Assembly: GCA_041658565.1 (NCBI GenBank)
Contig: JBAZZY010000024.1
Location: forward strand, 1-42,001
DNA length: 42,001 nt
Source: Actinomycetota bacterium
Lineage (GTDB): Bacteria > Actinomycetota > AC-67
Reading direction: 5' to 3'
The notes below the pieces were generated by a model. That model saw only the letters and a program-made list of their open reading frames with translations, searched no databases and was not told the origin of the DNA. Position 1 is the stretch's first letter. The number at the start of each line of letters is the position of its first letter. The position numbers and the translations under genes were made by a program. Positions 8,802 through 16,666 of this stretch are shown piece after piece.

Positions 8802-9107
8802 ATGATTGTTCGCTGTGGACGCTGTCGGATTGAACTGGAAGTCGCAGGCCCGGGCGAATTCGCCTGCCCCGCGTGCGGCACTCGCAACATGGTGGGCGGC
8901 ACAGCCCCTCAGGGTCCCGCGCTCGACCTCCCCGACCTGGGCCGGACGACGCCGGCCTCGCCGCCGGAACAGACTCCCGGCGTGCGCTGGACGGCATGCC
9001 CACAATGCAGCTATCGCTTCGCAGTGGGCGAAGTCGCCTCTGTGACCTGCCCGGCATGCTCGGCCGGCCTCTCGATCGACGACCAGGGCGCGGCGACAAT
9101 TTCCTAA
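8802..9107 (+). CDS. Small double zinc-ribbon protein
   Basis: A 101-residue protein with two zinc-ribbon-like modules: CGRC paired with CPAC at residues 5-25, and CPQC paired with CPAC in the C-terminal third. The middle is a Pro-rich linker. The start has an AGGAGGA ribosome-binding site 4 nt upstream. It diverges from the CinA-like gene with 36 nt between starts. No catalytic domain is seen; nucleic-acid binding or protein docking is possible but not shown. Confidence 0.75.
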   Translation: MIVRCGRCRIELEVAGPGEFACPACGTRNMVGGTAPQGPALDLPDLGRTTPASPPEQTPGVRWTACPQCSYRFAVGEVASVTCPACSAGLSIDDQGAATIS

Positions 9108-9200
9108 TTTCCGGCAGGAGTCGGGCTCCCGGCCCCGAATCAGGGAAAAGGGAACTTACGGAAGCGCACCGCAGCAGCGGTGGCGAAACCGGGAGTCGAC

Positions 9201-9452
9201 ATGGGCCGCGAACAGCACCAGGAAACCCCGGCTGGGATCCCGACTCGGATTGCCGATCTCGCCGAAGATCTGGACCGAACTCTGGAGTCCGTTCGCAACC
9301 ACTCGCGCGCGGGACGAGCCGACCTGGCGGTAAAGATCCTCGACGTTCAGCGAACCAATCTGGCCCGGTTCATCGATGCGGTCGCCCGCGACGCGGCCGT
9401 AAGCCCCCGCCCCTCCTGCCGGGCGATCGTCACCGCGCACGCAGACGCCTGA
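9201..9452 (+). CDS. Small helical hypothetical protein
   Basis: An 83-residue, mostly helical, charged protein (for example IADLAEDLDRTLESVRNHS). The ATG at 9201 is preferred because GGGAG ends 5 nt upstream; an in-frame GTG at 9180 is less well supported. It lies between the zinc-ribbon gene and the SpoIID-like gene, on the same strand. I do not recognise the family, and coding status rests on the ribosome-binding site and the regular helical composition. Confidence 0.5.
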   Translation: MGREQHQETPAGIPTRIADLAEDLDRTLESVRNHSRAGRADLAVKILDVQRTNLARFIDAVARDAAVSPRPSCRAIVTAHADA

Positions 9453-9464
9453 GCTTCGCGCGGC

Positions 9465-9470
9465 TAGTCT
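9465..9470 (+). promoter_or_regulatory. -10 box, leaderless start of the SpoIID-like gene
   Basis: TAGTCT lies 6 nt before the ATG at 9477, without a Shine-Dalgarno. Confidence 0.5.
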
Positions 9471-9476
9471 GTTTCG

Positions 9477-11114
9477 ATGCGCAAGCTCGTGATGATCGTC
9501 GCCGCGTGCGCCGTGCTCGCCCCGAGTCCCGCGCCGGCCTCATCGCCTGAGCGGCTCGTGCTCGAACCCGGGCCGTCGACAATCATCACAGTCGAGGGCT
9601 ACTACCCGACAGTTCCGGACGTGTGTTCCGCCAAGCAACCTAAGCCGCTTCGAGCTAAGTACCGAGGTCGCCTGGAACTCGTCCGCAAGGGGAACCGAAT
9701 CCGGATCATCAACCGCCTGTCGTTCTCGCACTACTTGCGAGGCCTGGCGGAGGTTCCGGCCTCCTGGCCGGAAGCCGCGCTGCGCGCGCAAGCCATCGCG
9801 GCACGCTCCTACGCTCTGCACGCCGTCCGCCGCGGCGCCGCAGGCGCCGCGGCTCGCGACTACGACATCTGCGCTACCGACCAGTGTCAGGTGTATCGGG
9901 GGGCAGCGATCGAACTCGGCGCCTTCGGAGAACGCTGGGTCGACGCCGTCGAATCCACTCGTGGGCGCGTGCTCACCTACGGCGGATCGGTCATTCAAGC
10001 CTTTTACTTCTCTACCTCGGACGGCTGGACACGCCGGTCCTTCCCCGGCGGAACGCCGCAGCCGTGGCTTCCCAGCGTCGAGGGCGAGGACGCCGACGCA
10101 CCCCTGGCCACGTGGACGGCGTCGATCCTGCTGGACGACCTGGCCGGGATCCTGCGCGCGCGTGATCTGTGGCAGTTCGGCAGCATCGCTCGCGTCACAC
10201 GCAGCGGCGACAAAGTCCGCATCCTTGGACCGCAAGGCTCCCGTTCGCTATCGGCCGCCGGATTTCGCGCGGCGATCAACGCCGAGGCACCCTGCTTGTT
10301 CCCCGACCGCTACCCGGGCATCGGGTCGGCGCGAAAAACCAAGCTGCCGCAGACGGTTCCCTCGACGGTCTTCACCGCTCGCACCTCCGGCGGCTCGGTC
10401 ATCCTTCGCGGCCGCGGATGGGGACACGGCGTCGGGATGTCACAGTGGGGCGCGCGCTCGCTTGCGGACCGCGGAGCGACCGAGACGGCGATTCTCAAGC
10501 ACTTCTACGGACCGGCTCGCGTGGCGAAAGGCTCCGAGCCCAAGGTGATCCGCGTGCTCGCCGCCGAGGATCTTCGCCGCGTCCGACTGAGCGTCGACGG
10601 CCCGTTCCGAGTGACCACCGAAACCGGAAGCGAGCTGGCCGCGTCAACGCAGTTCGAGATCGTCGGCGGAGACGCCCTCACAATTCGCCGCGGAACCGGA
10701 CCGTCACTGGCGCCGGTTCTTGAATTGCGGACTCAGACGGAATCACTGAGCGGCGAACCAGGCGCGCAGACGTCGATCCCGTTCGAGATATCTCGGCCTG
10801 CGCGCATCCGCATCGTGCTCGCCGGCGCGACAACGGACGCGCCGCAGACATCCTTTGAGGCCGGAAGCGCCGAGGTCTTGCTCACGCTGCCCGACAAGCC
10901 CGGTACCTACCAGGCATACGTTGAAGCCGACGACGGTCTAGACCGCGTTCGCAGCCCGTCGATCACGCTCGTCGTAGCGGCGCCTGCGCCGCCTGCGCCG
11001 CCACCGCCTCCCTCGCGCGCGCTGCCCATCCTCACGGCCGTCTTGCTCGCTTTCACGGTCGGCGCGGGCGCGGCCTTCGTACGACGCCGGGCGCGCGCCC
11101 GGCGCATCGCCTGA
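9477..11114 (+). CDS. Secreted, membrane-anchored SpoIID/LytB-domain protein
   Basis: A 545-residue cell-wall protein. Residues 1-22 are a signal peptide. A SpoIID/LytB domain follows: YLRGLAEVPASWPEAAL at 87-102 contains E92, the position of the catalytic Glu of SpoIID lytic transglycosylases, and GRGWGHGVGMSQWGA closes the domain near residue 315. A beta-rich region leads to a Pro stretch, one membrane helix and an Arg-rich cytoplasmic tail at the very C-terminus. The protein is thus probably anchored at the cell surface and cuts or binds peptidoglycan. Nothing suggests sporulation here; such proteins occur in many non-sporulating actinobacteria. Confidence 0.9.
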   Translation: MRKLVMIVAACAVLAPSPAPASSPERLVLEPGPSTIITVEGYYPTVPDVCSAKQPKPLRAKYRGRLELVRKGNRIRIINRLSFSHYLRGLAEVPASWPEAALRAQAIAARSYALHAVRRGAAGAAARDYDICATDQCQVYRGAAIELGAFGERWVDAVESTRGRVLTYGGSVIQAFYFSTSDGWTRRSFPGGTPQPWLPSVEGEDADAPLATWTASILLDDLAGILRARDLWQFGSIARVTRSGDKVRILGPQGSRSLSAAGFRAAINAEAPCLFPDRYPGIGSARKTKLPQTVPSTVFTARTSGGSVILRGRGWGHGVGMSQWGARSLADRGATETAILKHFYGPARVAKGSEPKVIRVLAAEDLRRVRLSVDGPFRVTTETGSELAASTQFEIVGGDALTIRRGTGPSLAPVLELRTQTESLSGEPGAQTSIPFEISRPARIRIVLAGATTDAPQTSFEAGSAEVLLTLPDKPGTYQAYVEADDGLDRVRSPSITLVVAAPAPPAPPPPPSRALPILTAVLLAFTVGAGAAFVRRRARARRIA

Positions 11115-11178
11115 GTCCCTCGTCGGCTCGATTCACATCGTCGCTCGACATCGTTCCGGCCGCTTCGCCGGAGGGCCG

Positions 11179-12417
11179 TCAGGCCGGTGGAGGAATCGGT
11201 TCTCCGCGCAGGGTCTCCACCCGACGCAACACCACAGCAGCCACCAAAGCAACCACAGCGAATGAAGCAGTCGTCCAGCGCGGACCGACGGCGTCGGCGA
11301 GCGCGCCGTCGACGATCCCGGACACCGCCCGCGGTCCCAGGAACGCGAGCGTCCACAGTGCGCTCACCCGGCCCCGCAGGGACTCGGGGACGTCGCGCTG
11401 AATCGTGGTTGTAAAGGCCATCGTTGCGGTGATGTACCCGGCACCCGTGACCGCGCACGCCACAAGCGCAACCCAAAACACCGGCGCCGCTCCGATCCCG
11501 ATCAGCCCGATGCCCAGCGCCAGCAGGCCCGCCCATCCCAAGCCCCGCTCAGTCGCCGCTCGAATTCCCCGACGGCCGACAAGAATCATCAGTGCCGAGC
11601 CGGCGCCCCAGGACCCCACGATCCAACCGGCGCTTCCGGTGCGCATCCCGAAGACCTCGACGAGCGCCGGCGAGAGCGTGGTGATCGGGTCCAGGCTTGT
11701 GCCGATCGCCGCAATCGCCAGCAGCATCCACCGCGTGCGCAAATGACGCCAGGCGTATGCAATAGCCTCTCGCATGGGGCCGGGAGGCCGGTCGGCGGCG
11801 CGAGGAAACGGAACGCGGCCGACGAGTGCGAGCGCGGCGATGAGGGCGAAGTACGACGCGGTGTTGAACCCGAACGCCCACGTGGCCCCAAGCGTCACCA
11901 GAGTGATCGCCGCAAGGACCGGTCCAAAGGCGCGCGCGAGGTTGAACGTCAAAGCGTTCAAGCCGATGGCGTCGGCCAACTCGTTGCGCGGGACCATCAG
12001 CGGAATGAGCGCCTGCATCGTAGGAATGGCCACAGCGATTCCAAGTCCGAAACCAAACGAAGCCGCGGCAAGCACCCATCGCCCGGCAAGGCCGAGCCCG
12101 AGCAAGACGGTAACGGACGCGGCCAGCAGCGCAAGTCCGGTCTGCGCGCGGCGAAGCAGTCGAAGACGATCGTACCGATCGGCCATCACGCCGGCGGGCA
12201 ATGCGAACAACAGCACGGGCACTCCCAGACCGAGTCCGGTAATCCCCACCCAGAAGGACGAGTGGGTAAGGTCCCGCATCACGACGGCGAGCGTGACGTT
12301 GTTCAGCCAAGTGCCGACGTTGGAGACGAGGTTTCCCGCGAAATACAGCCGGAACTCACGACGACGCAGCGGCGAGCCGCCGGCACTGGATGATCCTGAT
12401 TCGCGAGCCGATCCCAT
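11179..12417 (-). CDS. MFS exporter of the DHA3 (EntS/Tap-like) type
   Basis: A 412-residue major facilitator with about 12 membrane segments. The loop between helices 2 and 3 carries PAGVMADRYDRLRLLR, the MFS signature, and the overall pattern (FRLYFAGNLVSNVGTWL at the start, ESLRGRVSAL later) is that of MFS_3 drug or siderophore exporters. The start at ATG 12417 is 9 nt from a TAGGCT box; an in-frame GTG at 12426 abuts that box and cannot be leadered. It lies directly downstream of the whiB7-like gene. In mycobacteria WhiB7 controls the related efflux pump Tap, so a drug-export role is a reasonable inference. Confidence 0.88.
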   Translation of the reverse strand: MGSARESGSSSAGGSPLRRREFRLYFAGNLVSNVGTWLNNVTLAVVMRDLTHSSFWVGITGLGLGVPVLLFALPAGVMADRYDRLRLLRRAQTGLALLAASVTVLLGLGLAGRWVLAAASFGFGLGIAVAIPTMQALIPLMVPRNELADAIGLNALTFNLARAFGPVLAAITLVTLGATWAFGFNTASYFALIAALALVGRVPFPRAADRPPGPMREAIAYAWRHLRTRWMLLAIAAIGTSLDPITTLSPALVEVFGMRTGSAGWIVGSWGAGSALMILVGRRGIRAATERGLGWAGLLALGIGLIGIGAAPVFWVALVACAVTGAGYITATMAFTTTIQRDVPESLRGRVSALWTLAFLGPRAVSGIVDGALADAVGPRWTTASFAVVALVAAVVLRRVETLRGEPIPPPA

Positions 12418-12426
12418 GGGACGCAC

Positions 12427-12432
12427 AGCCTA
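12427..12432 (-). promoter_or_regulatory. -10 box upstream of the MFS gene
   Basis: TAGGCT on the minus strand, 9 nt before ATG 12417. No good -35 is visible, so read-through from the whiB7-like gene or activation by a regulator is possible. Confidence 0.4.
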
Positions 12433-12494
12433 CCGGCCCGCCGGGGAAGCTTCGGGCGGGAGTCCGGATGAACCGAACCCCCGCCAAGCCGACG

Positions 12495-12800
12495 TCAGGC
12501 GACTTCTGAGTCCTGCTCGAACTCGGCAGTTCGCAGCGCCTCGTCCTTGCGCGGGCGACCACGGCCGCGCTTGCGGTCGATGACTCGCCCGCGATCAAAC
12601 AGGTGACCGCCCCACACTCCCCAAGGCTCACCACGGTTCTGCGCTCCCTCGAGGCATACCAGCCGCAGCACGCAGGGCCCGCAGATCGCCTTCGCCTCCG
12701 CAATCTCCTGCGGCTCCTCGCTGAAGAACAGATGGAGCAGACGCGCGTCACCCGAAGAGCACTCCGCGCGGCTCCAGCACAACGTTTCGGTCGCCTCCAC
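12495..12800 (-). CDS. whiB7: WhiB7-like Fe-S transcription regulator
   Basis: A 101-residue WhiB protein. Cluster ligands are C40-x2-C43-x5-C49 plus an upstream Cys (C8 or C14); the GVWGG turn is at 61-65 in EPWGVWGGHLF, and a C-terminal AT-hook RGRPRK is at 80-85. The AT-hook and the EPWGVWGG context are the marks of WhiB7, which binds AT-rich DNA beside sigma factor and induces intrinsic drug resistance. I chose GTG 12800, giving a 7-nt gap after AAGGAGG; GTG 12809 overlaps the ribosome-binding site. The long leader with its own promoter, uORF and terminator matches how whiB7 is controlled in mycobacteria and streptomycetes. Confidence 0.85.
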   Translation of the reverse strand: MEATETLCWSRAECSSGDARLLHLFFSEEPQEIAEAKAICGPCVLRLVCLEGAQNRGEPWGVWGGHLFDRGRVIDRKRGRGRPRKDEALRTAEFEQDSEVA

Positions 12801-12850
12801 CAGTTCCACCTCCTTCGTTTGTCCCGGCCGTTTGGTCCGGTGCGTTCATG

Positions 12851-12888
12851 TCTGAAAAAACAGAAAGGCCATCGGTTTTCCGATGGCC
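12851..12888 (-). terminator. Intrinsic terminator in the whiB7 leader (attenuator)
   Basis: A 9-bp perfect stem (12880-12888 with 12867-12875, tetraloop AAAA on the transcript strand) is followed by a U-rich tract with six consecutive U. It lies after the uORF stop and about 50 nt before the whiB7 ribosome-binding site, so it should stop transcription before whiB7 by default. Confidence 0.8.
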
Positions 12889-12912
12889 CGGTCTCGTGGG
12901 TGTTGCGGTTCT

Positions 12913-13035
12913 CTAGTCGAGTCCCCCCTCGGTACCGGGCCCGGGCTTCGGGTGCTTCGAAACGGCCGTCGCAGGCATACGAAGAGCCGACGACTTCGCG
13001 TCGTTCGCCTTCGTAGCCTGGTAGCCGAGAATCAT
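12913..13035 (-). CDS. 40-codon leader peptide (uORF) upstream of whiB7
   Basis: A 40-residue ORF beginning MILGYQATKAND and ending TEGGLD, too short to be called on size alone. Its start has an AAGGAG site 7 nt upstream, it lies about 33 nt after a predicted transcription start, and its stop lies 24 nt before the attenuator stem. In mycobacteria and streptomycetes whiB7 is switched on when ribosomes stall in such a uORF, so this is the likely sensor of translation stress. An alternative is an independent small protein with its own terminator, but then whiB7 would have no visible promoter. The sequence does not match a RiPP precursor type that I know. Confidence 0.65.
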   Translation of the reverse strand: MILGYQATKANDAKSSALRMPATAVSKHPKPGPGTEGGLD

Positions 13036-13074
13036 TTCGTCGCTCCTTGGGGGGCCTTGCGCCCGAGTTGACGC

Positions 13075-13111
13075 AGTATGCCAGCGCCACCGCACCCCGT
13101 CAACGGAATAA
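13075..13111 (-). promoter_or_regulatory. whiB7 leader promoter with AT-rich box
   Basis: On the minus strand, TTGACG (13103-13098) and CATACT (13080-13075) are 17 bp apart, close to ideal for a housekeeping sigma factor. An AT-rich TTATT (13111-13107) lies 3 bp upstream of the -35. In mycobacteria WhiB7 binds an AT-rich element at this distance, so autoregulation is likely. Confidence 0.7.
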
Positions 13112-13136
13112 CCCCCGTCGGTCGGCGCCGGGCGCG

Positions 13137-13631
13137 CTAACCGGCGATTTGTCCGAACACCAGCGCCGTAACGATGGCTGTGGCGACGATTAGCCAGGAA
13201 AGACCGAGCCACAGGCCGGCCGTCGCCCGCCCGCGTCCAGACTTCGGCGCCGCGCCGGCGTCGATCCGGGCGCGCGCCCTCACACCCAAAGCGACGGCGA
13301 TCGGCGCAGTCACGAAGCCGGTGAACAACCCAATGAAGATCAGAACCAGCCCCCAGGTGACAATGCCGAGCACCATGGCGCTCGTCGCCGTCGCCGAGGT
13401 GTCCTGCGGAGCCGCCTGCGCGGCGACGACGATCGGCACAACGGGCGCGCGCGGGGCTGCGGCCACGCCCTGAAGCGCCGACAAGGCCGGACTCGCCGCG
13501 ACGAGTTCGGCAACAGGCTGGTCAACCTGCTCGGCAACGGGCTCAGCGACGGGGGTGCCGCACTCCGTGCAAAAGCGCGCCGGCGCTTTCAGCAACGCTC
13601 CGCACACACCACACCCGAGCGACGAACTCAT
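13137..13631 (-). CDS. Zinc-ribbon DUF4190-like membrane protein
   Basis: A 164-residue protein. An N-terminal zinc ribbon (CGVCG paired with CTECG, residues 7-25) is followed by a Val/Ala/Pro linker and two hydrophobic segments, AMVLGIVTWGLVLIFIGLF and a C-terminal one, in the pattern of DUF4190. The ATG overlaps the stop of the upstream sppA gene (ATGA), so translation is probably coupled. It may help SppA or act as a membrane-quality factor, but its function is not known. Confidence 0.75.
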   Translation of the reverse strand: MSSSLGCGVCGALLKAPARFCTECGTPVAEPVAEQVDQPVAELVAASPALSALQGVAAAPRAPVVPIVVAAQAAPQDTSATATSAMVLGIVTWGLVLIFIGLFTGFVTAPIAVALGVRARARIDAGAAPKSGRGRATAGLWLGLSWLIVATAIVTALVFGQIAG

Positions 13632-14641
13632 CCCAGCCACAGGTATCCCAATCCCGCGCGCGCCGGCATACCGAACTCGCGACGCACTTGCTCGAGCATG
13701 GAACCGCGCCCCAGCCCGGACAGCTTTGCGCCGAGCATGTACCCGAGGCCGAACGGCGGCCAGGTGTAACGCACGACCTCCACGTCGGCGTCTTCCGGCA
13801 CGTCGGCAAGAGCCTTCGCGCGCGCAACGGCGTCGTCATACCCGCCGACTTCGTCGACCAATCCGAGGCGCTTGGCCTCCGATCCGCTGAATACGCGCCC
13901 GTCTGCGAACGCGCGCACCTTCTCGGGCGAAATCCCCCGGCCGTCGGACACAACCCCCACGAAATGGCCGTAGGCCTCGTCTACCATTCCCTGCAAGAGT
14001 CGCTGCTCCGCCGTCGTCATGTCGCGGAACGGCGAACCGATGTCCTTGAACTCGCCGCTCTTGATCACCACCATCCGCGCGCCGAGCTTTTCGGCTGTCC
14101 CGGAGACGTTCGGAAACTCCGCGATCACGCCGATGCTGCCGGTAATGGTGTCCGCGTGCGCGACGATCTTGGTCGCCGCCGTCGCGATGTAGTAGCCACC
14201 TGAGGCCGCGACGCCGTCCATCAAGACGATCACCGGCATGTCCTTTGCGACCTCACGAACGGCGGTGTGAATCTCCTCGCTTGCGACGACGGAGCCCCCC
14301 GGCGTATCCATCCGGATGATCACCGCCCGAACGCTCTCGTCTTCGGCCGCTTGACGCAACTGCCCGACATAGTCGTCGGAACCGAACTCCGGACCACCCG
14401 ACGGCGCGAAGAACGCCCCCGATCCGGACACAATCTCGCCGGTCATATCGATCATGGCGATCTTCTCGCCACGCCCCGAAACGTGAGCCTCGTCCCAACT
14501 CGACTCGATGTACGCGGGTCCGACGCTGGAAATACCGAGAATAGCGACCCCGGCCATGAGCGTTGCTACCCACAGGACCAAACCGACGACGAGCAACACC
14601 ATGCCGCGATTGCGTCGCGGCCGCGCGACAGAAGTTTCCAT
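13628..14641 (-). CDS. sppA: Signal peptide peptidase SppA, S49 family
   Basis: A 337-residue membrane-anchored serine peptidase. One N-terminal membrane helix (about 14-37) precedes the S49 domain. The nucleophile S147 lies in DGVAASGGYY and the general base K199 in IKSGEFKDIGSPF, the two residues of the Ser/Lys dyad. Length and arrangement match single-domain Bacillus-type SppA. It degrades leftover signal peptides or membrane peptides at the outer face. The ATG at 14641 is 6 nt from a CATACT box and has no Shine-Dalgarno. It is the first gene of a two-gene operon with the zinc-ribbon protein. Confidence 0.9.
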   Translation of the reverse strand: METSVARPRRNRGMVLLVVGLVLWVATLMAGVAILGISSVGPAYIESSWDEAHVSGRGEKIAMIDMTGEIVSGSGAFFAPSGGPEFGSDDYVGQLRQAAEDESVRAVIIRMDTPGGSVVASEEIHTAVREVAKDMPVIVLMDGVAASGGYYIATAATKIVAHADTITGSIGVIAEFPNVSGTAEKLGARMVVIKSGEFKDIGSPFRDMTTAEQRLLQGMVDEAYGHFVGVVSDGRGISPEKVRAFADGRVFSGSEAKRLGLVDEVGGYDDAVARAKALADVPEDADVEVVRYTWPPFGLGYMLGAKLSGLGRGSMLEQVRREFGMPARAGLGYLWLG

Positions 14642-14647
14642 GGCCGC

Positions 14648-14653
14648 AGTATG
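14648..14653 (-). promoter_or_regulatory. -10 box, leaderless start of sppA
   Basis: CATACT on the minus strand, 6 nt before ATG 14641. Confidence 0.5.
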
Positions 14654-14758
14654 CTCGACGCGCTCCCCGCAGCCAACGAACTCGGAAGGCGCGCGCCCTT
14701 GGGAACCGTTTGAAACGCGCATCCGTCAAACTCCAGAGCACCAAACGAGGAGGAGATC

Positions 14759-15865
14759 GTGAGAACGCGCATCGCTTGGTTTGCCGCCTTGGCCGTGGTC
14801 TTCGCCGTGCCGGGAGCTGCCGGGGCGCAGGTTTCCGGTGAATCCGGCGGCACCGAGCCCGGGCACGCAGGCGGGCGCATCGACGTCGCTTCCGTCCGGA
14901 TGACGGCAGGCGGCAAGGATGTATCCACGGCCCCCGTCGATCGCGAGATCGAATTGCACGTGACGCTCATGAACTACTCCGAGAACACCGCGCAAGACGT
15001 AGCGATGCGCCTGGACTCGGGCACCGAAGGCGTCCGCATGACGCAATCAAACGCATCGTTCGGAACCATCGCCGCTGGGGCGACGGCGACGGGCGTTTAC
15101 GCGTTCCAAGTCGCGCGCGCGGCCTGCACGGGATGGGCAGGCTTCGTCGGCTCGATCGTCTCGTCGCTGGGTGAAGACGTCACGAAGTTGGGCATCGAGG
15201 TTCAGTGTCCGGGGCCAAAGCTCGCAGTCGAATCCGTTCGCTACAGGGGCGGCGACGGCGATGAGATCCCCGAACCCGGAGAACGCCTCACCATCGACGT
15301 CACACTGAAGAACTACGGGATCGACCCGGCCACCGGCGTCACTGGGTCCTTGTCGGTACAGGGCCCGGTGACGGTGCGCGAGAACACCTCGCGGTGGCCG
15401 GACCTCGCCCCCGGTGCGAGCGCGGTTTCTTCGTCGCCGTTCGTCATCGAGATCGCTGCGGACGCCGAGCTCCAGCAGGACTGCGGCAACACGGGTGGCG
15501 TTCCCGTGACGAGCCTCGACACTGCCGTCTCCTCGGCGGAGACGCCGCAGACCGTACCTGCCGAGGGTGGCACGGTTGAACCCAAATCAGATGACCCCGC
15601 CGTCGAGAGCGACTACCAATCGGTGTCCTTCGAAGCGACCTTGGCCCTTGCATCCAATGAAGGCAAGTTCACCGAGGGCTTTGGAACCGCAATGGCGTGC
15701 GCCATGGCCGACGCGGCAGCCGGGCGTCCGGCCGCTCTCGGACGGGCGGAATCGACCGCGAAGGGAAGCAAAACCCCCACCGGGCGCACCGGGACGATTG
15801 TCGTCATCGTCGTGCTGACACTCGTCGCCGGAGCGGTGTTCGCGCGGTACCGCTTCAGTCGCTAA
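14759..15865 (+). CDS. Secreted Ig-like/CARDB-like surface protein with C-terminal anchor
   Basis: A 368-residue protein starting at a GTG just after a GAGGAGGAG ribosome-binding site. It has a signal peptide (cleavage near AGAQ, residue 24), two beta-rich domains of the CARDB/DUF11 kind with matching strands (ELHVTLMNYSENTAQDV and LTIDVTLKNYGIDPATGV), a low-complexity Glu/Pro linker, and a final membrane helix followed by RYRFSR. Such proteins are displayed on the cell surface. Its binding partner is unknown. It diverges from sppA. Confidence 0.75.
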   Translation: MRTRIAWFAALAVVFAVPGAAGAQVSGESGGTEPGHAGGRIDVASVRMTAGGKDVSTAPVDREIELHVTLMNYSENTAQDVAMRLDSGTEGVRMTQSNASFGTIAAGATATGVYAFQVARAACTGWAGFVGSIVSSLGEDVTKLGIEVQCPGPKLAVESVRYRGGDGDEIPEPGERLTIDVTLKNYGIDPATGVTGSLSVQGPVTVRENTSRWPDLAPGASAVSSSPFVIEIAADAELQQDCGNTGGVPVTSLDTAVSSAETPQTVPAEGGTVEPKSDDPAVESDYQSVSFEATLALASNEGKFTEGFGTAMACAMADAAAGRPAALGRAESTAKGSKTPTGRTGTIVVIVVLTLVAGAVFARYRFSR

Positions 15866-15898
15866 AACCCCACGCCGCCGCCGCAAGCAGCCGCCGGC

Positions 15899-16666
15899 TT
15901 ATCGCGCGCGCGGCGGCTCCGGGCGGTCGCCGGAAACGAAACGCTCAAGTCCGGCCAGCATCTCGGGGTCTAGCAACGTCGCCCGTCCCGCGACCGCCTC
16001 CTGCGCGATTCCTTCGTCCAACACAGGATGAAACGCCGCGATCGTGGCCGCGCGATCAGCTCGCAAACTCGCTTGCGGGTAGTCCGCAATCCGCGCCGCA
16101 AGTTCAACCGCGCGCTCCAGCGCAGCCCCGTCGGCAACGACCTCTTGCACGAACCCCATGCGCAACGCTTGCGCGGCGTCGAACCGCACACCGGTCTCGA
16201 TCAGATACAACGCGTTTGCCTGGCCGACAATCCGCGGAAACCGCTGCGTTCCGCCGTCGATGAACGGAACCCCCCATCGCCGATTCAGCGCGCCGAACTC
16301 AGCGTTTTGCGACGCGATGCGGAAGTCGCACCATGCCGCGAGTTCCATCCCGCCGGCGAAGCAGCAGCCGTTCACCGCGGCGATCGTCGGCTTTCCGGGA
16401 TCGAGGCGGGCGAATCCGATCGGACCCGCACGATCGGTCCAGGCGTGGTCCAGCAGTTGCGACGCCGACGACAAGTCGGCTCCCGTGCAGAATGCCGTGG
16501 GACCTGCCCCGGTGACGACCAACACACGGGCCGCCGCATCGGCTGCGAACGCCGTCACACCTTCGGCGAGAGCGACGGCCGTCGGAGCGTCGATGCAATT
16601 GCGAACCTCCGGGCGGTTCAATGTGATCACGGTGACGCCGCCGCGGCGCTCGATGGAAACCGTCAT
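15899..16666 (-). CDS. Enoyl-CoA hydratase/isomerase family protein (second copy)
   Basis: A 255-residue crotonase-fold protein with the oxyanion segments GPTAFCTGADLSS and NGCCFAGGMELAAWCD. The usual second catalytic Glu is replaced (Tyr in QANALYLIETG, by eye), so it may be a divergent crotonase with another reaction. Strong GGAAGGAG ribosome-binding site before the ATG. It is only moderately similar to the copy at 816-1604, so this is not a recent duplication. Confidence 0.82.
   Translation of the reverse strand: MTVSIERRGGVTVITLNRPEVRNCIDAPTAVALAEGVTAFAADAAARVLVVTGAGPTAFCTGADLSSASQLLDHAWTDRAGPIGFARLDPGKPTIAAVNGCCFAGGMELAAWCDFRIASQNAEFGALNRRWGVPFIDGGTQRFPRIVGQANALYLIETGVRFDAAQALRMGFVQEVVADGAALERAVELAARIADYPQASLRADRAATIAAFHPVLDEGIAQEAVAGRATLLDPEMLAGLERFVSGDRPEPPRAR

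Noticed and set aside
11155..11172. Hairpin between the convergent SpoIID-like and MFS genes
   Set aside because: The stem is only 6 bp and has no U run on either strand, so I do not call it a terminator.
12913..13035. 40-residue peptide as a RiPP precursor
   Set aside because: There is no adjacent modification enzyme, and its place between a promoter and a terminator ahead of whiB7 is better explained as a regulatory uORF.
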